Source: Bog-756 sp963831535 (GTDB lineage: Bacteria; Actinomycetota; Acidimicrobiia; Acidimicrobiales; RAAP-2). From it: 64,000 bases of DNA. This document shows positions 10,901 through 20,879 of the stretch, one piece after another. The stretch lies in the NCBI GenBank assembly GCA_963831535.1, contig CAWHQP010000001.1:310001-374000 (forward strand). The letters are read 5' to 3'. The notes under the pieces are model-generated. The model was not told the DNA's origin. It ran no database searches and was given only the letters and a program-made list of their open reading frames with translations. Position 1 is the stretch's first letter. Each line of letters starts with the position of its first letter. The position numbers and the translations under genes are program-made.

Positions 10901-11217
10901 TCGAGTCCCTGTGGCGGTTCAACGCCAAGTACGAGCCCGAGTGGCTCCCCCGCTATGTGGTGTTCGACACGGCCGAGCACCTCGTACCCGTGGTCATGGC
11001 CATCATGCGGGCCGAGTCGCTGTGGGAGATCCCGGTGCTGGGTCGTCTGCTGGCCGCGGGGGCGGAGAAGCGCATGGTGGCCGCTCAGCAGGAGACCGAG
11101 GCCTTCATCGCCTCCTCGTTCGGGACCTGGGAGGACGACGACGGACCCGAAGGAGGGAATCCGCCCCCGGGTCGAGGGGCCGGCGACACGACCGTGCCGA
11201 CCAGCCCGGCCGCCTGA
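7979..11217 (+). CDS. Metallophosphoesterase-like / membrane / DUF2156 lysyltransferase-like fusion, two frame breaks
   Basis: Corrected length is about 1078 residues. The N-terminal part (RVMVVSDLLLTP ... ILIIAGNLFDLSG) looks like a calcineurin-type phosphoesterase; the TGTHEPGYDTD segment stands where GNHD would be, so it may be degenerate. Two hydrophobic stretches follow around 245-330, then the rest of the soluble domain, then several membrane helices (roughly 460-680). The C-terminus is a DUF2156 domain (FALRSDKKWFFH, GEDWLPVYRDSG, LRQAHNRIKKYGY), as in MprF-type aminoacyl-phosphatidylglycerol synthases. Extra bases are inferred at 8990-8992 and 9296-9299, both in G runs. It may modify membrane lipids with an amino acid; the acceptor and amino acid cannot be read from sequence. 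Confidence 0.8.
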
Positions 11218-11249
11218 ACGGGCCGGGGCGGTCCGCGGCGACCCGGCCC

Positions 11250-12128
11250 TCAGACCGGGACGGGAGCCGGAAGTCCCATGGGGTTGGGGAACGGGATCTC
11301 CCCGCCGGCCGTCACCTGGGCGGACACCGCGGCCAGCATCCGGTGGGCGTCAGCGGCCTCGGTCTCGGACAGGGCGGTGAACGGCGGGGCGGCCAGCTCG
11401 TCGGTGGTCCGCTCGATCGAGCGCCGGAGTTCGCGGCCGAGTGGCGTGATCCGCCCCCCTTCGACCAGGCCGCGCCGCTCGAGTCCCATCCGGGCCTCCT
11501 CCCACTCGCCGGTCGACCAACCCCGGTGCTCCTGGAACATCGGAGCCGGGAGCCCTTCGGACAGGGCGAAGAGCACCAGAGCCTGGCATCCACCGAGCCC
11601 GGCCGCGGTGAGCACGGCGACATGTCCGTCCCCCCGGTGCTCCCGCAGACACGTGCATGCCTGCCAGAGCGCCTCGACGGGAGGCCCGACCACCTCGAGG
11701 TCGCGGTTGGCGCTGAACAGCACCCGGCCCGACCCGTCTGCGGCCGCCACCACCCGGGCCAGGAGGGGTCCGAGGCGGCCGGCGACGTCGTCCACCGAGG
11801 GATCGAGCCGCCGGAGCGCCGCGCCGGCGCCCTGTCGTCGGGCGGCCAGCACGGCCGGGGGCTGTGCGAAGGACCAGGCGTCAGGAAGGGACCGCCGCAC
11901 CATGGCGGGGTGGAAGTTGAAGAACGTGGCGGTGGCCGTCGCCGGCCCCACCGCACCCACCGGCGCCACACGGGCGGCGAAGTAGGCCATCCAGAAGCCG
12001 CGCAGGCCGGTGGCGGCCAGGGCCAGTCGGGACTCGCCGGCGAAGTAGGTAACGGCGTGGACGGGCTCGATGACCCGCCACCACGCCCGGGCGTCGGGCC
12101 CGTGCGTCGGGGGCGCCGGCCCGCTCAC
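11250..12128 (-). CDS. SCO6745-family protein (helix-turn-helix-like)
   Basis: A 292-residue protein resembling the actinobacterial SCO6745 family of unknown function. Features are the WWRVIEPVHAVTYF start, the FWMAYFAARVAPVG segment and a C-terminal region (GWSTGEWEEARMGLERRGL) that looks like a winged-helix fold of the MarR kind. GTG at 12128 is chosen because it overlaps the stop of the upstream gene (GTGA) and the conserved part begins about 15 residues later. It converges on the DUF2156 gene, with 32 bp between stops. Confidence 0.75.
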   Translation of the reverse strand: MSGPAPPTHGPDARAWWRVIEPVHAVTYFAGESRLALAATGLRGFWMAYFAARVAPVGAVGPATATATFFNFHPAMVRRSLPDAWSFAQPPAVLAARRQGAGAALRRLDPSVDDVAGRLGPLLARVVAAADGSGRVLFSANRDLEVVGPPVEALWQACTCLREHRGDGHVAVLTAAGLGGCQALVLFALSEGLPAPMFQEHRGWSTGEWEEARMGLERRGLVEGGRITPLGRELRRSIERTTDELAAPPFTALSETEAADAHRMLAAVSAQVTAGGEIPFPNPMGLPAPVPV

Positions 12129-13438
12129 TCCTCGGTGCCGCCTCCCGGTTCCGGACCCGGGGCCGCGCCCGACGGGCCGGTCACCGCCGCGACCCGTGGA
12201 CCCCCTCGGGCGAACAGGCCAACCAGTCCGACCACGGCCAGGGTGACCAGCACCACGACCACCGCCACCAGTGTGGTGGGGTTGCCCCAGATGACCAGAA
12301 TCACCAATCCGACGGCCAGCACCAACCACTGGAGAGCCTTGCGGTGGAGGGCCACGAAGTCGTGGACGGGTCCGCCGGTGATCCATCCGGGCTTGTTCAT
12401 GCCCCCGACCTTCGCCCGTATCCAGGCGTTGCCGACGAGCACCGCGACGAAGGCGATCAGTGCGGCCACGATGAGGATGATGCGCACGGCATCGCGCAGA
12501 TTGGCGGTGACGATGTCGATCACCGCCGCCTGGGCCGTCGGGGACTGCGGCGGCTTGATGCCGGACAGGTACTGGTTCCGTCCAACGGCGATCAGGACGA
12601 GGATGAGGGCCATGGACAGGGCCAGCCCGACGGCGGCCCGCACCAGTCCTCGCCGTCGGTCACGGGCCAGCACCACGGCACCGGCGAAGAACAACAAGGT
12701 GATGATCGGGAGCACGATGGCCAGTTTGTTGAGGAACTTCACCAGCTTCTGGATGTGCACCAGGCTGTCCGACTGGAACAGCACGAAGTTGAGGCCCTTG
12801 ACCGCCGGCACCTTGTTGAAGACGGTGATCCCCTTGCCGTCGAGGGCCTCCTTGGCCTTGGCCTCGACCTGGCCCAGATCGATGGTGATCCGCCCGTTCC
12901 TGGTACTGACCGCACCCTTCTGGGTGCCGGTCAGGACGTTGACGAGCTGTTTGTGCGACGCCCGGTTTGCGGTGATCCACAACTGCTCGAACTGGGACGA
13001 CTGCACCAGTTTGAGGGTGACCGAGTAGGCGACGCTCTTCACCTCGTCGGTGATCGGCGTGACCAAGAAGCCGGCCTTGGCCGGCAGGGCACCCTTGACC
13101 CGCTGGCTGAGGTCGGTCCTGGCGATCAGCTCCTCGCTCACCCGGGTGGCCACCTGGGTCTGGATGGCGGGGTTGCTGGCCAACGGGGCCACCGTGCTCA
13201 CGTAGGCGTCGGTGTTCAACAGCTGGTTCCGGGCGAAGACGACCATCACCGAGACCACGGCCAACAGGCAGGCCAGAACGACCAGCACCCACGACAGGAT
13301 CCGCCTCCACAACGGGCCCTTGATCCCTCTGGGGGAGGCGCCGGCCTGCTTCAGCTCGTCGTTCTCGTGCTGGAGCTCCTCGACCTGCTGGTGGAGGGCT
13401 TCTACGTCGGTAGCGGTCTCGTCATCACCGGAGGGCAC
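12125..13438 (-). CDS. Membrane protein with coiled coil and large external loop, unknown function
   Basis: 437 residues from a GTG start at 13438. A short charged coiled coil (about residues 10-32) precedes one membrane helix (about 47-70). An external domain of about 170 residues follows, beginning with NTDAYVSTVAPLASNPAIQ, a pattern I associate with uncharacterised actinobacterial integral membrane proteins. Five hydrophobic segments form the C-terminal half, ending in a Gly/Pro-rich tail. The start is the least certain point, as the frame stays open further upstream through arginine- and proline-rich residues that look non-coding. Its stop overlaps the start of the SCO6745-family gene, so they are co-transcribed. 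Confidence 0.7.
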   Translation of the reverse strand: MPSGDDETATDVEALHQQVEELQHENDELKQAGASPRGIKGPLWRRILSWVLVVLACLLAVVSVMVVFARNQLLNTDAYVSTVAPLASNPAIQTQVATRVSEELIARTDLSQRVKGALPAKAGFLVTPITDEVKSVAYSVTLKLVQSSQFEQLWITANRASHKQLVNVLTGTQKGAVSTRNGRITIDLGQVEAKAKEALDGKGITVFNKVPAVKGLNFVLFQSDSLVHIQKLVKFLNKLAIVLPIITLLFFAGAVVLARDRRRGLVRAAVGLALSMALILVLIAVGRNQYLSGIKPPQSPTAQAAVIDIVTANLRDAVRIILIVAALIAFVAVLVGNAWIRAKVGGMNKPGWITGGPVHDFVALHRKALQWLVLAVGLVILVIWGNPTTLVAVVVVLVTLAVVGLVGLFARGGPRVAAVTGPSGAAPGPEPGGGTEE

Positions 13439-13560
13439 CGGGCCACTGTACCGGCGCCGTCCCGCAGAGACCGGGACCTGATGGCGACCCACCGGGCCGG
13501 GACGGACCACCGCCCCGACCCCGGCTTGGAGGGGTCGTCGACGCGACGGGCCGGACGCGA

Positions 13561-13603
13561 CGACGACCGTCTCTGGTGCCTTCGGCACCAGAGACGGTCG
13601 TCG
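13561..13603. terminator. Perfect 20-bp hairpin, probable terminator
   Basis: Arms 13561-13580 and 13584-13603 are exact reverse complements around a 3-nt TTC loop (or a CTTCG pentaloop if the closing pair opens). There is no T-run, as is common in high-GC actinobacteria. It lies about 50 bp beyond the stop of the 13652-14047 gene, on the path to the next minus-strand gene. Confidence 0.7.
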
Positions 13604-13651
13604 AGCGGATCAGGCAGCGGGGCCGCCGTCTCCGCATGACACGCGGGTGGC

Positions 13652-14047
13652 TCAGCCGAGGATCTTGGCCTTCTGTGCCTCGAACTCGGCCTCGGTCAGG
13701 ACGCCCTTGGACTTGAGATCGGCCAGCTTGGCCAACTCGTCGGCGCTGTTGCCTCCCGAACCGGCGGCCTGCTTGACATAGTCGTCGAACGCCTTCTGCT
13801 GCGATTGGGCCTGCTTCTCGGCTCGCTCGTGCATACTTCCGCCGCGGGCGATCAGGTAGACCAGGACCCCGAGGAACGGGAGGATGATCACGAACAGGAC
13901 CCAGAGGGCCTTGGCGAACCCGCCGATGTCATGGCTCCGGAAGATGTCCATGAAGATGAAGATGAGGAGCCAGATCCACAGGACGAAGAAGAAGAACTCC
14001 AACATGGTCCAGAAGATGCTGAGCAGGGGATACGTATAGGCAAGCAT
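13652..14047 (-). CDS. PLDc_N/SHOCT-domain membrane protein
   Basis: 131 residues. Two membrane helices (about 5-30 and 45-68) form a phospholipase-D-nuclease N-terminal-type domain (FFVLWIWLLIFIFMDIFR, then a second helix ending VLVYLIARGG). A charged linker leads to a C-terminal SHOCT motif, ELAKLADLKSKGVLTEAEFEAQKAKIL. Such proteins are common in Actinobacteria, with no firm function. An AAGGAG ribosome-binding site lies 11 nt before the ATG, and TATGGT about 40 nt upstream could be a -10. A strong hairpin follows the stop. Confidence 0.85.
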   Translation of the reverse strand: MLAYTYPLLSIFWTMLEFFFFVLWIWLLIFIFMDIFRSHDIGGFAKALWVLFVIILPFLGVLVYLIARGGSMHERAEKQAQSQQKAFDDYVKQAAGSGGNSADELAKLADLKSKGVLTEAEFEAQKAKILG

Positions 14048-14332
14048 GGTCGCTGGTGCTCCTTGGTTGGGGACGACCAGTCACCATAGTGTCGAATCGG
14101 GCGAATTGGCGGTGATCGACCTCGTTCCGCCCGGGCCCGCTGCGACCCCTCCCGGGTCCCACAGAGGATCCCGACCGGACGTGGAGGTCACCACGGCTCC
14201 ACCCGCCAAGCCCGGGCGTGCCGTCGATTCGGCGTAATGTCCTCGGGACAGACGGCCGACGTCTGTCCTCAGACGAGCAAAGGGGACCGGTGGACCAGGA
14301 ACGGGCTGGATCGTGAAGGCGGGCGCACCCCG

Positions 14333-15748
14333 ATGAGTTCGGTCCCACCGACCGACCCACCGATCGTCACTCCCCCCGGGTCGGCCGCCCCGGACCCAGC
14401 CTCGGCCGCGGCGGCCGTCGACCCCATGGCCATGCTCCGATCCCGCAGCTATGTACAGCTCCTGGTGCTGGCCGCGATCCTCGGGGTCCCGGTCTCAGTG
14501 GTCGCCTACTTCTTCCTCAAGTTGGTGGCCCTCCTCCAGAACTGGTTCTTCACCCTGCTGCCCAAGGAGCTCGGCTTCAGCGGTACCCCGGTGTGGTGGC
14601 CGCTGCCGCTGCTGGCCGTCGCCGGCGTCCTGGTCGGTGCCACCATCACGTACCTGCCCGGCACGGCCGGCCACAAGCCGGCCGAGGGGTTCAAGGCCGG
14701 TGGGGCACCCACGTCGATGGAGCTCCCCGGGGTGATCCTGGCCTCGCTGGCCACCCTCAGTTTGGGCGTGGTGCTCGGCCCCGAGGCACCGCTGATCGCC
14801 ATCGGTGGAGGCCTCGGGGCGCTGGCTATCCACCTGGTCAAAAAGGACGCCCCGCCCACCGCGGCCGTGGTCATCGCCTCGGCCGGCAGCTTCGCCGCCA
14901 TCAGTGCCCTGCTGGGCTCGCCCATCATCGCCGCCTTCCTCCTCATGGAGGCCTCGGGGCTGGGCGGTCCGATCCTCGGCCTGGTGCTGGTACCCGGCCT
15001 GCTGGCCGCCGGAATCGGGACGCTCATCTTCATCGGCCTGGACTCCCTGACCGGATTCGGGAGCTTCTCCCTGGGCATCCCCGGCCTGCCTCCGTTCAGC
15101 CACCCCACCGGGGCCATGTTCCTCTGGGCCATCGTCTTTGGCCTGGTCGCCGCCCTGCTCGGCACGGCCATCCGGTTGCTGGCCCTGGTCCTCCAACCGG
15201 TGGTCGAGAAGCGCATGGTGGCCCTCATGCCGGTGATCGGCCTGGGGGTGGCCGGCTTGGCCATCCTGTTCACCGAGGTCAGCGGGCACGGGCTCTCCAA
15301 CGTCCTGTTCTCGGGCCAGTCGGCCCTGCCCGATGTCGTCCTCCACGCCTCGGCCTGGACCGTCGGGGCCCTCATCCTGCTGGTGGCGTGCAAGTCGGTG
15401 GCCTACGGCCTCTCGCTGTCGAGCTTCCGGGGCGGGCCCATCTTCCCGGCCATGTTCATCGGCGGGGCCATCGGGGTGGCCGCCTCCCACCTGCCCGGCC
15501 TGTCGCTCGTCCCGGCCGTGGCCATGGGCATCGGGGCCATGGCCACGGTCATGCTCAAACTGCCCATGACCTCCACCCTCTTGGCGACGCTCCTGCTGTC
15601 CAGCGACGGCCTGAGCATCGCGCCGCTGGTCATCGTGGCCGTGGTGGTCACCTATGTGGCCAGCGCGTGGCTCCCGGCCACGCCGGCCGATCTGCGCCGC
15701 ACATCTGCCCACCGGGCCGGGGCCGACACCACGACAGCAGCGGTGTGA
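14333..15748 (+). CDS. ClC-family chloride channel/antiporter
   Basis: About 471 residues with ten or more hydrophobic segments. The region VVLGPEAPLIAIGGGLGAL matches the ClC GxEGP helix-start, here GPEAP. SPIIAAFLLMEASG and the filter region RGGPIFPAMFIGG are also family-like. The GSGIP chloride-filter signature is not recognisable, so ion specificity is open. ATG at 14333 is preferred over an in-frame ATG at 14237 because the residues between look non-coding; ATG at 14405 is another option. The next gene starts 7 bp after its stop and is probably co-transcribed. Confidence 0.85.
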   Translation: MSSVPPTDPPIVTPPGSAAPDPASAAAAVDPMAMLRSRSYVQLLVLAAILGVPVSVVAYFFLKLVALLQNWFFTLLPKELGFSGTPVWWPLPLLAVAGVLVGATITYLPGTAGHKPAEGFKAGGAPTSMELPGVILASLATLSLGVVLGPEAPLIAIGGGLGALAIHLVKKDAPPTAAVVIASAGSFAAISALLGSPIIAAFLLMEASGLGGPILGLVLVPGLLAAGIGTLIFIGLDSLTGFGSFSLGIPGLPPFSHPTGAMFLWAIVFGLVAALLGTAIRLLALVLQPVVEKRMVALMPVIGLGVAGLAILFTEVSGHGLSNVLFSGQSALPDVVLHASAWTVGALILLVACKSVAYGLSLSSFRGGPIFPAMFIGGAIGVAASHLPGLSLVPAVAMGIGAMATVMLKLPMTSTLLATLLLSSDGLSIAPLVIVAVVVTYVASAWLPATPADLRRTSAHRAGADTTTAAV

Positions 15749-15755
15749 CCGGCCG

Positions 15756-16916
15756 GTGATCATCGTCCACATCATCGCCGCCCTGTTCGGCGTGGCCCTG
15801 GTCTTCGCCGTGCTCATCTCGGCCCTCGAGACCGTCGTGCTCCCTCGCAACGGCTACACGCGGATCGCCCGGTTCGTCTTCGCCGTCGCCGATCGGATTC
15901 TCGTCCGCACCTGGAGGAACAAGGACCGCGAGATCAACCTACGGGCGCTCTACGCCCCGGTGGCTCTGGTCAGTCTGCCCCTGGTCTGGATGCTCTCGGT
16001 CACCTTCGGCTTCTCCTTCATCTTCTGGGCCATCAGCCACGACAAGCCCCAGCGCTCCTTCGAGATCAGCGGTTCGTCCCTGTTCACGCTCGGATTCGCC
16101 GAGCCCGAGGGCACGGCCCGCATCTGGCTGACCTTCGTCGAGGCCACCATCGGTCTGGGCCTGGTGGCCCTGCTCATCAGCTACCTGCCCACCATCTACG
16201 CCGCCCATCACGAGCGCGAGAAGGGGATCAGCGTGCTGAAGCCCTTCGCCGGCACCCCGCCCACCCCGATCAACCTCCTCGCCAACCTGCAGCTCCTCGA
16301 CGCCCTGGACAACCCCGATCTGTGGCGAACCTCGGCCAACTGGATCCTCGACCTCGACCAGACCCACACCGCCTTCCCCGCCCTGTGCTACTTCCCCGAG
16401 TCGTCCCCCGAGGAGTCGTGGGTGGCGTCGGTGGGCTCCCTCCTGGACGGCGCCGCCCTGCTGCTCTCGGCGTCGGACTTCAGTACCGAAGAGCACGCCG
16501 CCGACGAGATCAAGGGCCCGATGATGGCCCTGGCCTACGGGCTGCCCACCTTGGTGACCATCGGGCGGTCGGCTGGCCTGCCCATCGAGCGCCCGGTGCT
16601 GGTCATGACGCTCCTGTCCCGGGCCGGCGAGCCGGCCCCGGACATCTCACTGCGCCGGGACGAGTACCTAGAGGCGCTCGACCGGCTCCATCCGCTGCTG
16701 CCCGTCCCCGAGGCCGAACGGGACCGGTGCTGGCGACGGTTCGCCTGGCTGCGCTCGGGCTACGACGAAGCCCTCCGGGGTCTGGCCGGCCTGACCCTGG
16801 CGTCGCCGGCACCGTGGACGACCGACCGGCCCGCCCGGGTGGGCCGTCCCCGCATCTTCACCAACCGACCCATCACCATCGACTGGACGGTACCGCCCGA
16901 AGCCCATCCGGACTGA
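15756..16916 (+). CDS. Membrane protein with helix-pore-helix arrangement, possible ion channel
   Basis: 386 residues from a GTG start at 15756. There is an N-terminal helix (about 1-25), a second (about 68-95), a short segment SSLFTLGFAEP (about 113-123), and a third helix (about 131-152). A helix, a short re-entrant TLGF segment and another helix recall 2-TM channels with TVGYG filters, but the match is partial. The remaining 230 residues look soluble and cytoplasmic, with no domain I recognise. Its position 7 bp after the ClC-family gene suggests a shared role in ion balance; this is inference. Confidence 0.65.
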   Translation: MIIVHIIAALFGVALVFAVLISALETVVLPRNGYTRIARFVFAVADRILVRTWRNKDREINLRALYAPVALVSLPLVWMLSVTFGFSFIFWAISHDKPQRSFEISGSSLFTLGFAEPEGTARIWLTFVEATIGLGLVALLISYLPTIYAAHHEREKGISVLKPFAGTPPTPINLLANLQLLDALDNPDLWRTSANWILDLDQTHTAFPALCYFPESSPEESWVASVGSLLDGAALLLSASDFSTEEHAADEIKGPMMALAYGLPTLVTIGRSAGLPIERPVLVMTLLSRAGEPAPDISLRRDEYLEALDRLHPLLPVPEAERDRCWRRFAWLRSGYDEALRGLAGLTLASPAPWTTDRPARVGRPRIFTNRPITIDWTVPPEAHPD

Positions 16917-16949
16917 GCAGACCCGACGGGATCCGCACCGTCGGCCGGT

Positions 16950-18342
16950 TCAGACGCCGGTCTCGGCCTCGACCGCCCCGCTGGCGATGGCCGCGGTGAG
17001 GGTGGCGAAGTCCCGCTCGTTCTGGTCGGCGTAGGCCGCGGCGAACTGGCTCATGGCCCGGTCGAACCGGTCCCCGTTGCCGAGATAGGCACTCATGGCG
17101 ATGGCGTCACCGGAGCGGGCGTGGGCCCGGGCCAGCGCCCAGCCGCACATCTGTGCGTAGATCCCCAGCGCCTCGGGGGTCATGGTCTCGACCACGACCG
17201 ATCCCTTGCCGTCCCACAGCTGGCGCAGATAGAAGTCACGGGTGACGCCGTCATCGCCGGTGAACTTGTCCCACCCGAGGAAGATGTCACTGGCCCCCTG
17301 CATGAGCCGTTGGCCTTCCACCACCCGTCGGCCGTGGTGGGGGTACTCACTTCCGCCGAGGAACGGCTCGCCCACCGCCGCCTCGGCCTCCTTGATCTGC
17401 AGGAAGAGGGGGTCAGCGTTGTCGCGGCCCACGAACAGGGCCACCCAGCAGCGGGTGCCGACGCTGCCCACCCCCACCACCTTGCGGGCCAGATCGACGA
17501 AGTCGTACTTCTCCAGCAGCCGCTGCCGGTCGCCGGAGAGCGTGTGGCGGTACTGGGTCAGCGAGTCGTAGAGGTGCTCGACGGTCTGCTTCGAGTACAC
17601 GTCGGTGAACAGCGACTCGGCCGGGACGATCAATGGGGGGTTCTCCACGAACCGTAACCGGCCGTCGACCTCCACGGTCAGCTTGGCCAAGGCGGCCAGG
17701 TGGTCCTTGGACTGGGCCTTGGAGATGGTGCGCTGGAATCCCCGGGTGATCTTGGGCCCGGCCTCGGCACCCCATCGGGCCACCATCGTGGCCTGGTCCA
17801 GGCGGAGATACCAGATCTGCAGGTCCCTCATGGCGGCGAACTCGGTCAACGCCGTCCGGTAGGAACACGATCCCTGCTCGACGGCTGACGCCCGTTCGGC
17901 GCGGTCGAAGCCCCGGCTGCGGGCGGCGATCTCGATGCTGGCCGCCAACCGTTTGATGTCCCACTCGAACGGTCCCGGGATGGTCTCGTCGAAGTCGTTG
18001 ACGTCGAAGATCAGGTCGCGGCTCGGGCGCGGCGTAGAGCCCGAAGTTGGCCAGGTGGGCGTCGCCGCACAACTGCACCACCAGTCCGGACTGGTCCTCG
18101 GTGGCCAGATCGGCGGCCATCACCGCGGCCGCCCCCCGGAAGAAGGCGAAGGCCGATGCCGCCATCCGGCCGTAGCGGATGGGGACGAGTTCCGGGATGC
18201 GGCTGGTCCCCTGCAGGGCCAGGATCTCCAGGGGGTCGGTCCGGTCCGGCGAGGGGGACCACTCGCCGTGCCGCGATCGGGGGACCTTGGCCCGGGCCTG
18301 CCGCCCGAATTCCGCCCGTTCTGCCGGAGTCGACTGTCGCAT
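16950..18342 (-). CDS. DUF2252-family protein, one frame break
   Basis: Corrected length is 463 residues. DUF2252 proteins have a kinase-like (aminoglycoside-phosphotransferase-like) fold and unknown substrate. Visible landmarks are MRQSTPAERAEFGRQARAK at the start, RYGRMAASAFAFFRGAA, the HLANFGLYAAPERD core (CGDAHLANFG, the catalytic-loop-like part), DVNDFDETIPGPFEWDIKR and YLRQLWDGKGS. The break is an extra base at 18020-18021; without it the GLYAAPE part joins RDLIFDVNDFDE. It is divergent from the c-di-GMP enzyme. Confidence 0.85.
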
Positions 18343-18527
18343 GGGTCCATTCTCCCACTACCAGGGGCGTTTCGGCCCCGAGGCGGGTCAGAACCGCTCG
18401 TTACCGGGGCGGATGGGGGCGGAAATGGGGTGGCCCCGGGACCCACCGGAGGCACCCCAATCGGCTCAAGTAAACACCCGTTGCCGCCGATGCTTCCGGA
18501 GAGATGTAGGTCGGAATCGGAGTGGCG

Positions 18528-20865
18528 ATGTCGAGGATGCCTGGTCACCCAGACGGCGAACGTGGCACGGCCGGCGTCGCTACCGGCCACCCCGGGACAG
18601 ACGGTTCGACGGGTTCGACGGGCAGGCGGTATCTGAATCCCAGGATGCTGGCCTACCTGATGGGTCCGGCGGCCCTCGGCGCACTCCTCCTCCTCATGCG
18701 CTTCGGGGAGGCGGCCCGCGAGTCGGCCTGGCTGTGGCTGGCCATCTTCATCGTCATCCCGCTGGTCAGCGTGGGAGCCGACCGCCTCTACGACGCCACG
18801 CCCACCCAGGCTCGGCTCCACCTCCGCATCGCCGTCCAGGCCGCCGCCGTCACCGTGGTCATCTACCTGAGCGGATGGGGACCGGTCCTGTGGGGGGCCT
18901 ACGCCTTTCTGGCCCTGGAGAATGTGTCCCGTTCCGGCTCCCGGGTGTGGCGGATCACCGCCTTGTGGAGCCTGGTGGGCATCGGGCTGGGCCAGATGGC
19001 CGTGTGGCAGAAGGTGTTCCCGTCGTTCCTCTCGCTCTCCCAGGCCAACGCCCTGGCCCTCATGGGCGCCTTCATCCTGCTCTTCGTCATCCGCATGGCC
19101 GGCGCCACCATGGAGCAAAAGGAGCGGGCCGAGGCCACCACCCGCCTGTCCGAAGACCGGTTCCGCTCGCTCATCCAGCACTCCTCGGACGCCACGCTGG
19201 TCCTCGGAGGGGACGGTGTGTGCACCTACGTGAGCCCGGCCATCACCACACTGCTCGGGATGCTGCCCGCCGAGCTCATCGGGGTCCAGCCCACCGAACT
19301 GGTCCATCCCGAGGACCGGGAGCGGGTCACGGCGCGACTGGGCTCCCAGTTGGGCACCCCGGCCGACAACGTGCTCGTGCAGTTCCGGATGCTCTGCCAG
19401 GACGGCGGCTGGCGGGAGGTCGAGGCCGTGGTGTCCAACCAGCTGGACCGGCCCTCGGTGAACGGGTACGTGGTCAACATCCGCGACATCACCGAGCGCA
19501 AGGAGTTCGAGGCCCTCCTGGCCCACCGCGCCCTCCACGACCCCCTGACCGGACTGCCCAACCGGCAGCTCATCCTCGACCGGACCGAGCAGATGTTGGC
19601 CCGGTCACGGCGATCGGGCCAGCCGGTGGCGGCCTTCTTCATCGATCTCGACCACTTCAAGGACGCCAACGACTCGCTGGGCCATGAGGCCGGGGACCGG
19701 CTCCTCCAGGCGGTGGGCGACCGCTTCGTCTCCATGTTCCGCGCCGACGACAGCGTCGGCCGCCTGGGCGGCGATGAGTTCGTCGTGCTGGCCGAAGGGA
19801 TCTCGCTCAGTCTCGGACCCGAGCCCATCGCCGAGCGGATCTGCGAGACACTCCGTCAGCCGTTCGTGATCCCGGGCTATGAGGATCTCCCCATCACGGT
19901 GACCGCCAGTATCGGCATCGCCACCGGGCAGCGGGAATCGGCCCAGGAACTGCTCCGCGATGCCGACGTGGCCCTCTATCTGGCCAAGGGCAAGGGACGG
20001 AACACCTCGGTCGTCTTCGAATCGTCCATGCAGACCGCCGCCATCGACCGACTGGCCCTCAAGTCGGACCTCGACACCGCGGTGTCGGCCGAACAGTTCT
20101 TCCTCCTATACCAGCCGATCTTCGATCTGAGCGACGGTGGGATCCGGGCTGCCGAAGCCCTCCTCCGCTGGCAGCACCCGACCCAGGGCGTGATCTCGCC
20201 GCTGGACTTCATCCCGGTGCTGGAAGAGTCCGGTCTCATCGTCGACGGTGGGCCGCTGGGTCCTCCACCAGGCGTGCATGCAGGCCTCCCGCTGGCGGGC
20301 CGAGGGCCATGCCCTGTCGGTGTCGGTCAACGTGTCCATGCGCCAGCTCGAGTCCATGTCGTTCGTGGACCACGTCGCCGAGGCCCTGGCCCTGGCCGAT
20401 CTCGACCCGGCCCATCTGACCCTCGAGATCACCGAGTCGAGTCTGATGCGTGACGCCGAGGCCACGGTCAACCGTCTCCGTCGACTGAAGGAGCTGGGGG
20501 TGATGATCGCCATCGACGACTTCGGCACCGGCTACTCGTCGCTGGCCTACCTGCGGCAGTTCCCGGTCGACGTGCTGAAGATCGACGGCTCGTTCGTGGC
20601 CGAACTGGACGGCTCCCCCGAACGGGCCGCCCTGGTGCACACCCTGGTCGAGCTGGGCCGCATCCTCGGCCTCATCACCCTGGCCGAAGGTATCGAGGAG
20701 GCCGTCCAGCTGCGTGGGCTTCGCGCCGAGCTCTGCGACCGGGGTCAGGGCTTTCTGGTCTCCCCCCCGGTGCCCCCCACCGCGTTCACCGAGCTGCTGA
20801 ACCGGGACCCGTCCCCGCTCGCCGCCCTGGCCAACGGCGTCGATCCCGCCGGGATCAGCCGCTGA
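18528..20865 (+). CDS. PAS-GGDEF-EAL cyclic-di-GMP enzyme, membrane-anchored, one frame break
   Basis: Corrected length is about 778 residues. Five to six membrane helices (about 35-200) precede a PAS domain (about 205-330: FRSLIQHSSDATLVL, then VNIRDITERKEFEALL). A GGDEF domain follows with an intact catalytic GGDEF (near residue 410), and then an EAL domain with EALLRW and DDFGTGYSSLAYLRQFPVDVLKID. Both motif sets look active, so it may make or break c-di-GMP. The break is one extra base at 20247-20252, just before GRWVLHQAC. ATG 18528 is preferred because GGAG lies 7-8 nt upstream; GTG at 18522 is the alternative. Confidence 0.9.
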
Positions 20866-20879
20866 CCGAGCCGTCCCGC

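Noticed and set aside
8952..13028. A 1358-codon open frame on the plus strand
   Set aside because: Only a short part (about 8990-9297) is a piece of the DUF2156 fusion; the rest is arginine- and proline-rich, antisense or out of frame to well-supported genes, as expected in very GC-rich DNA.
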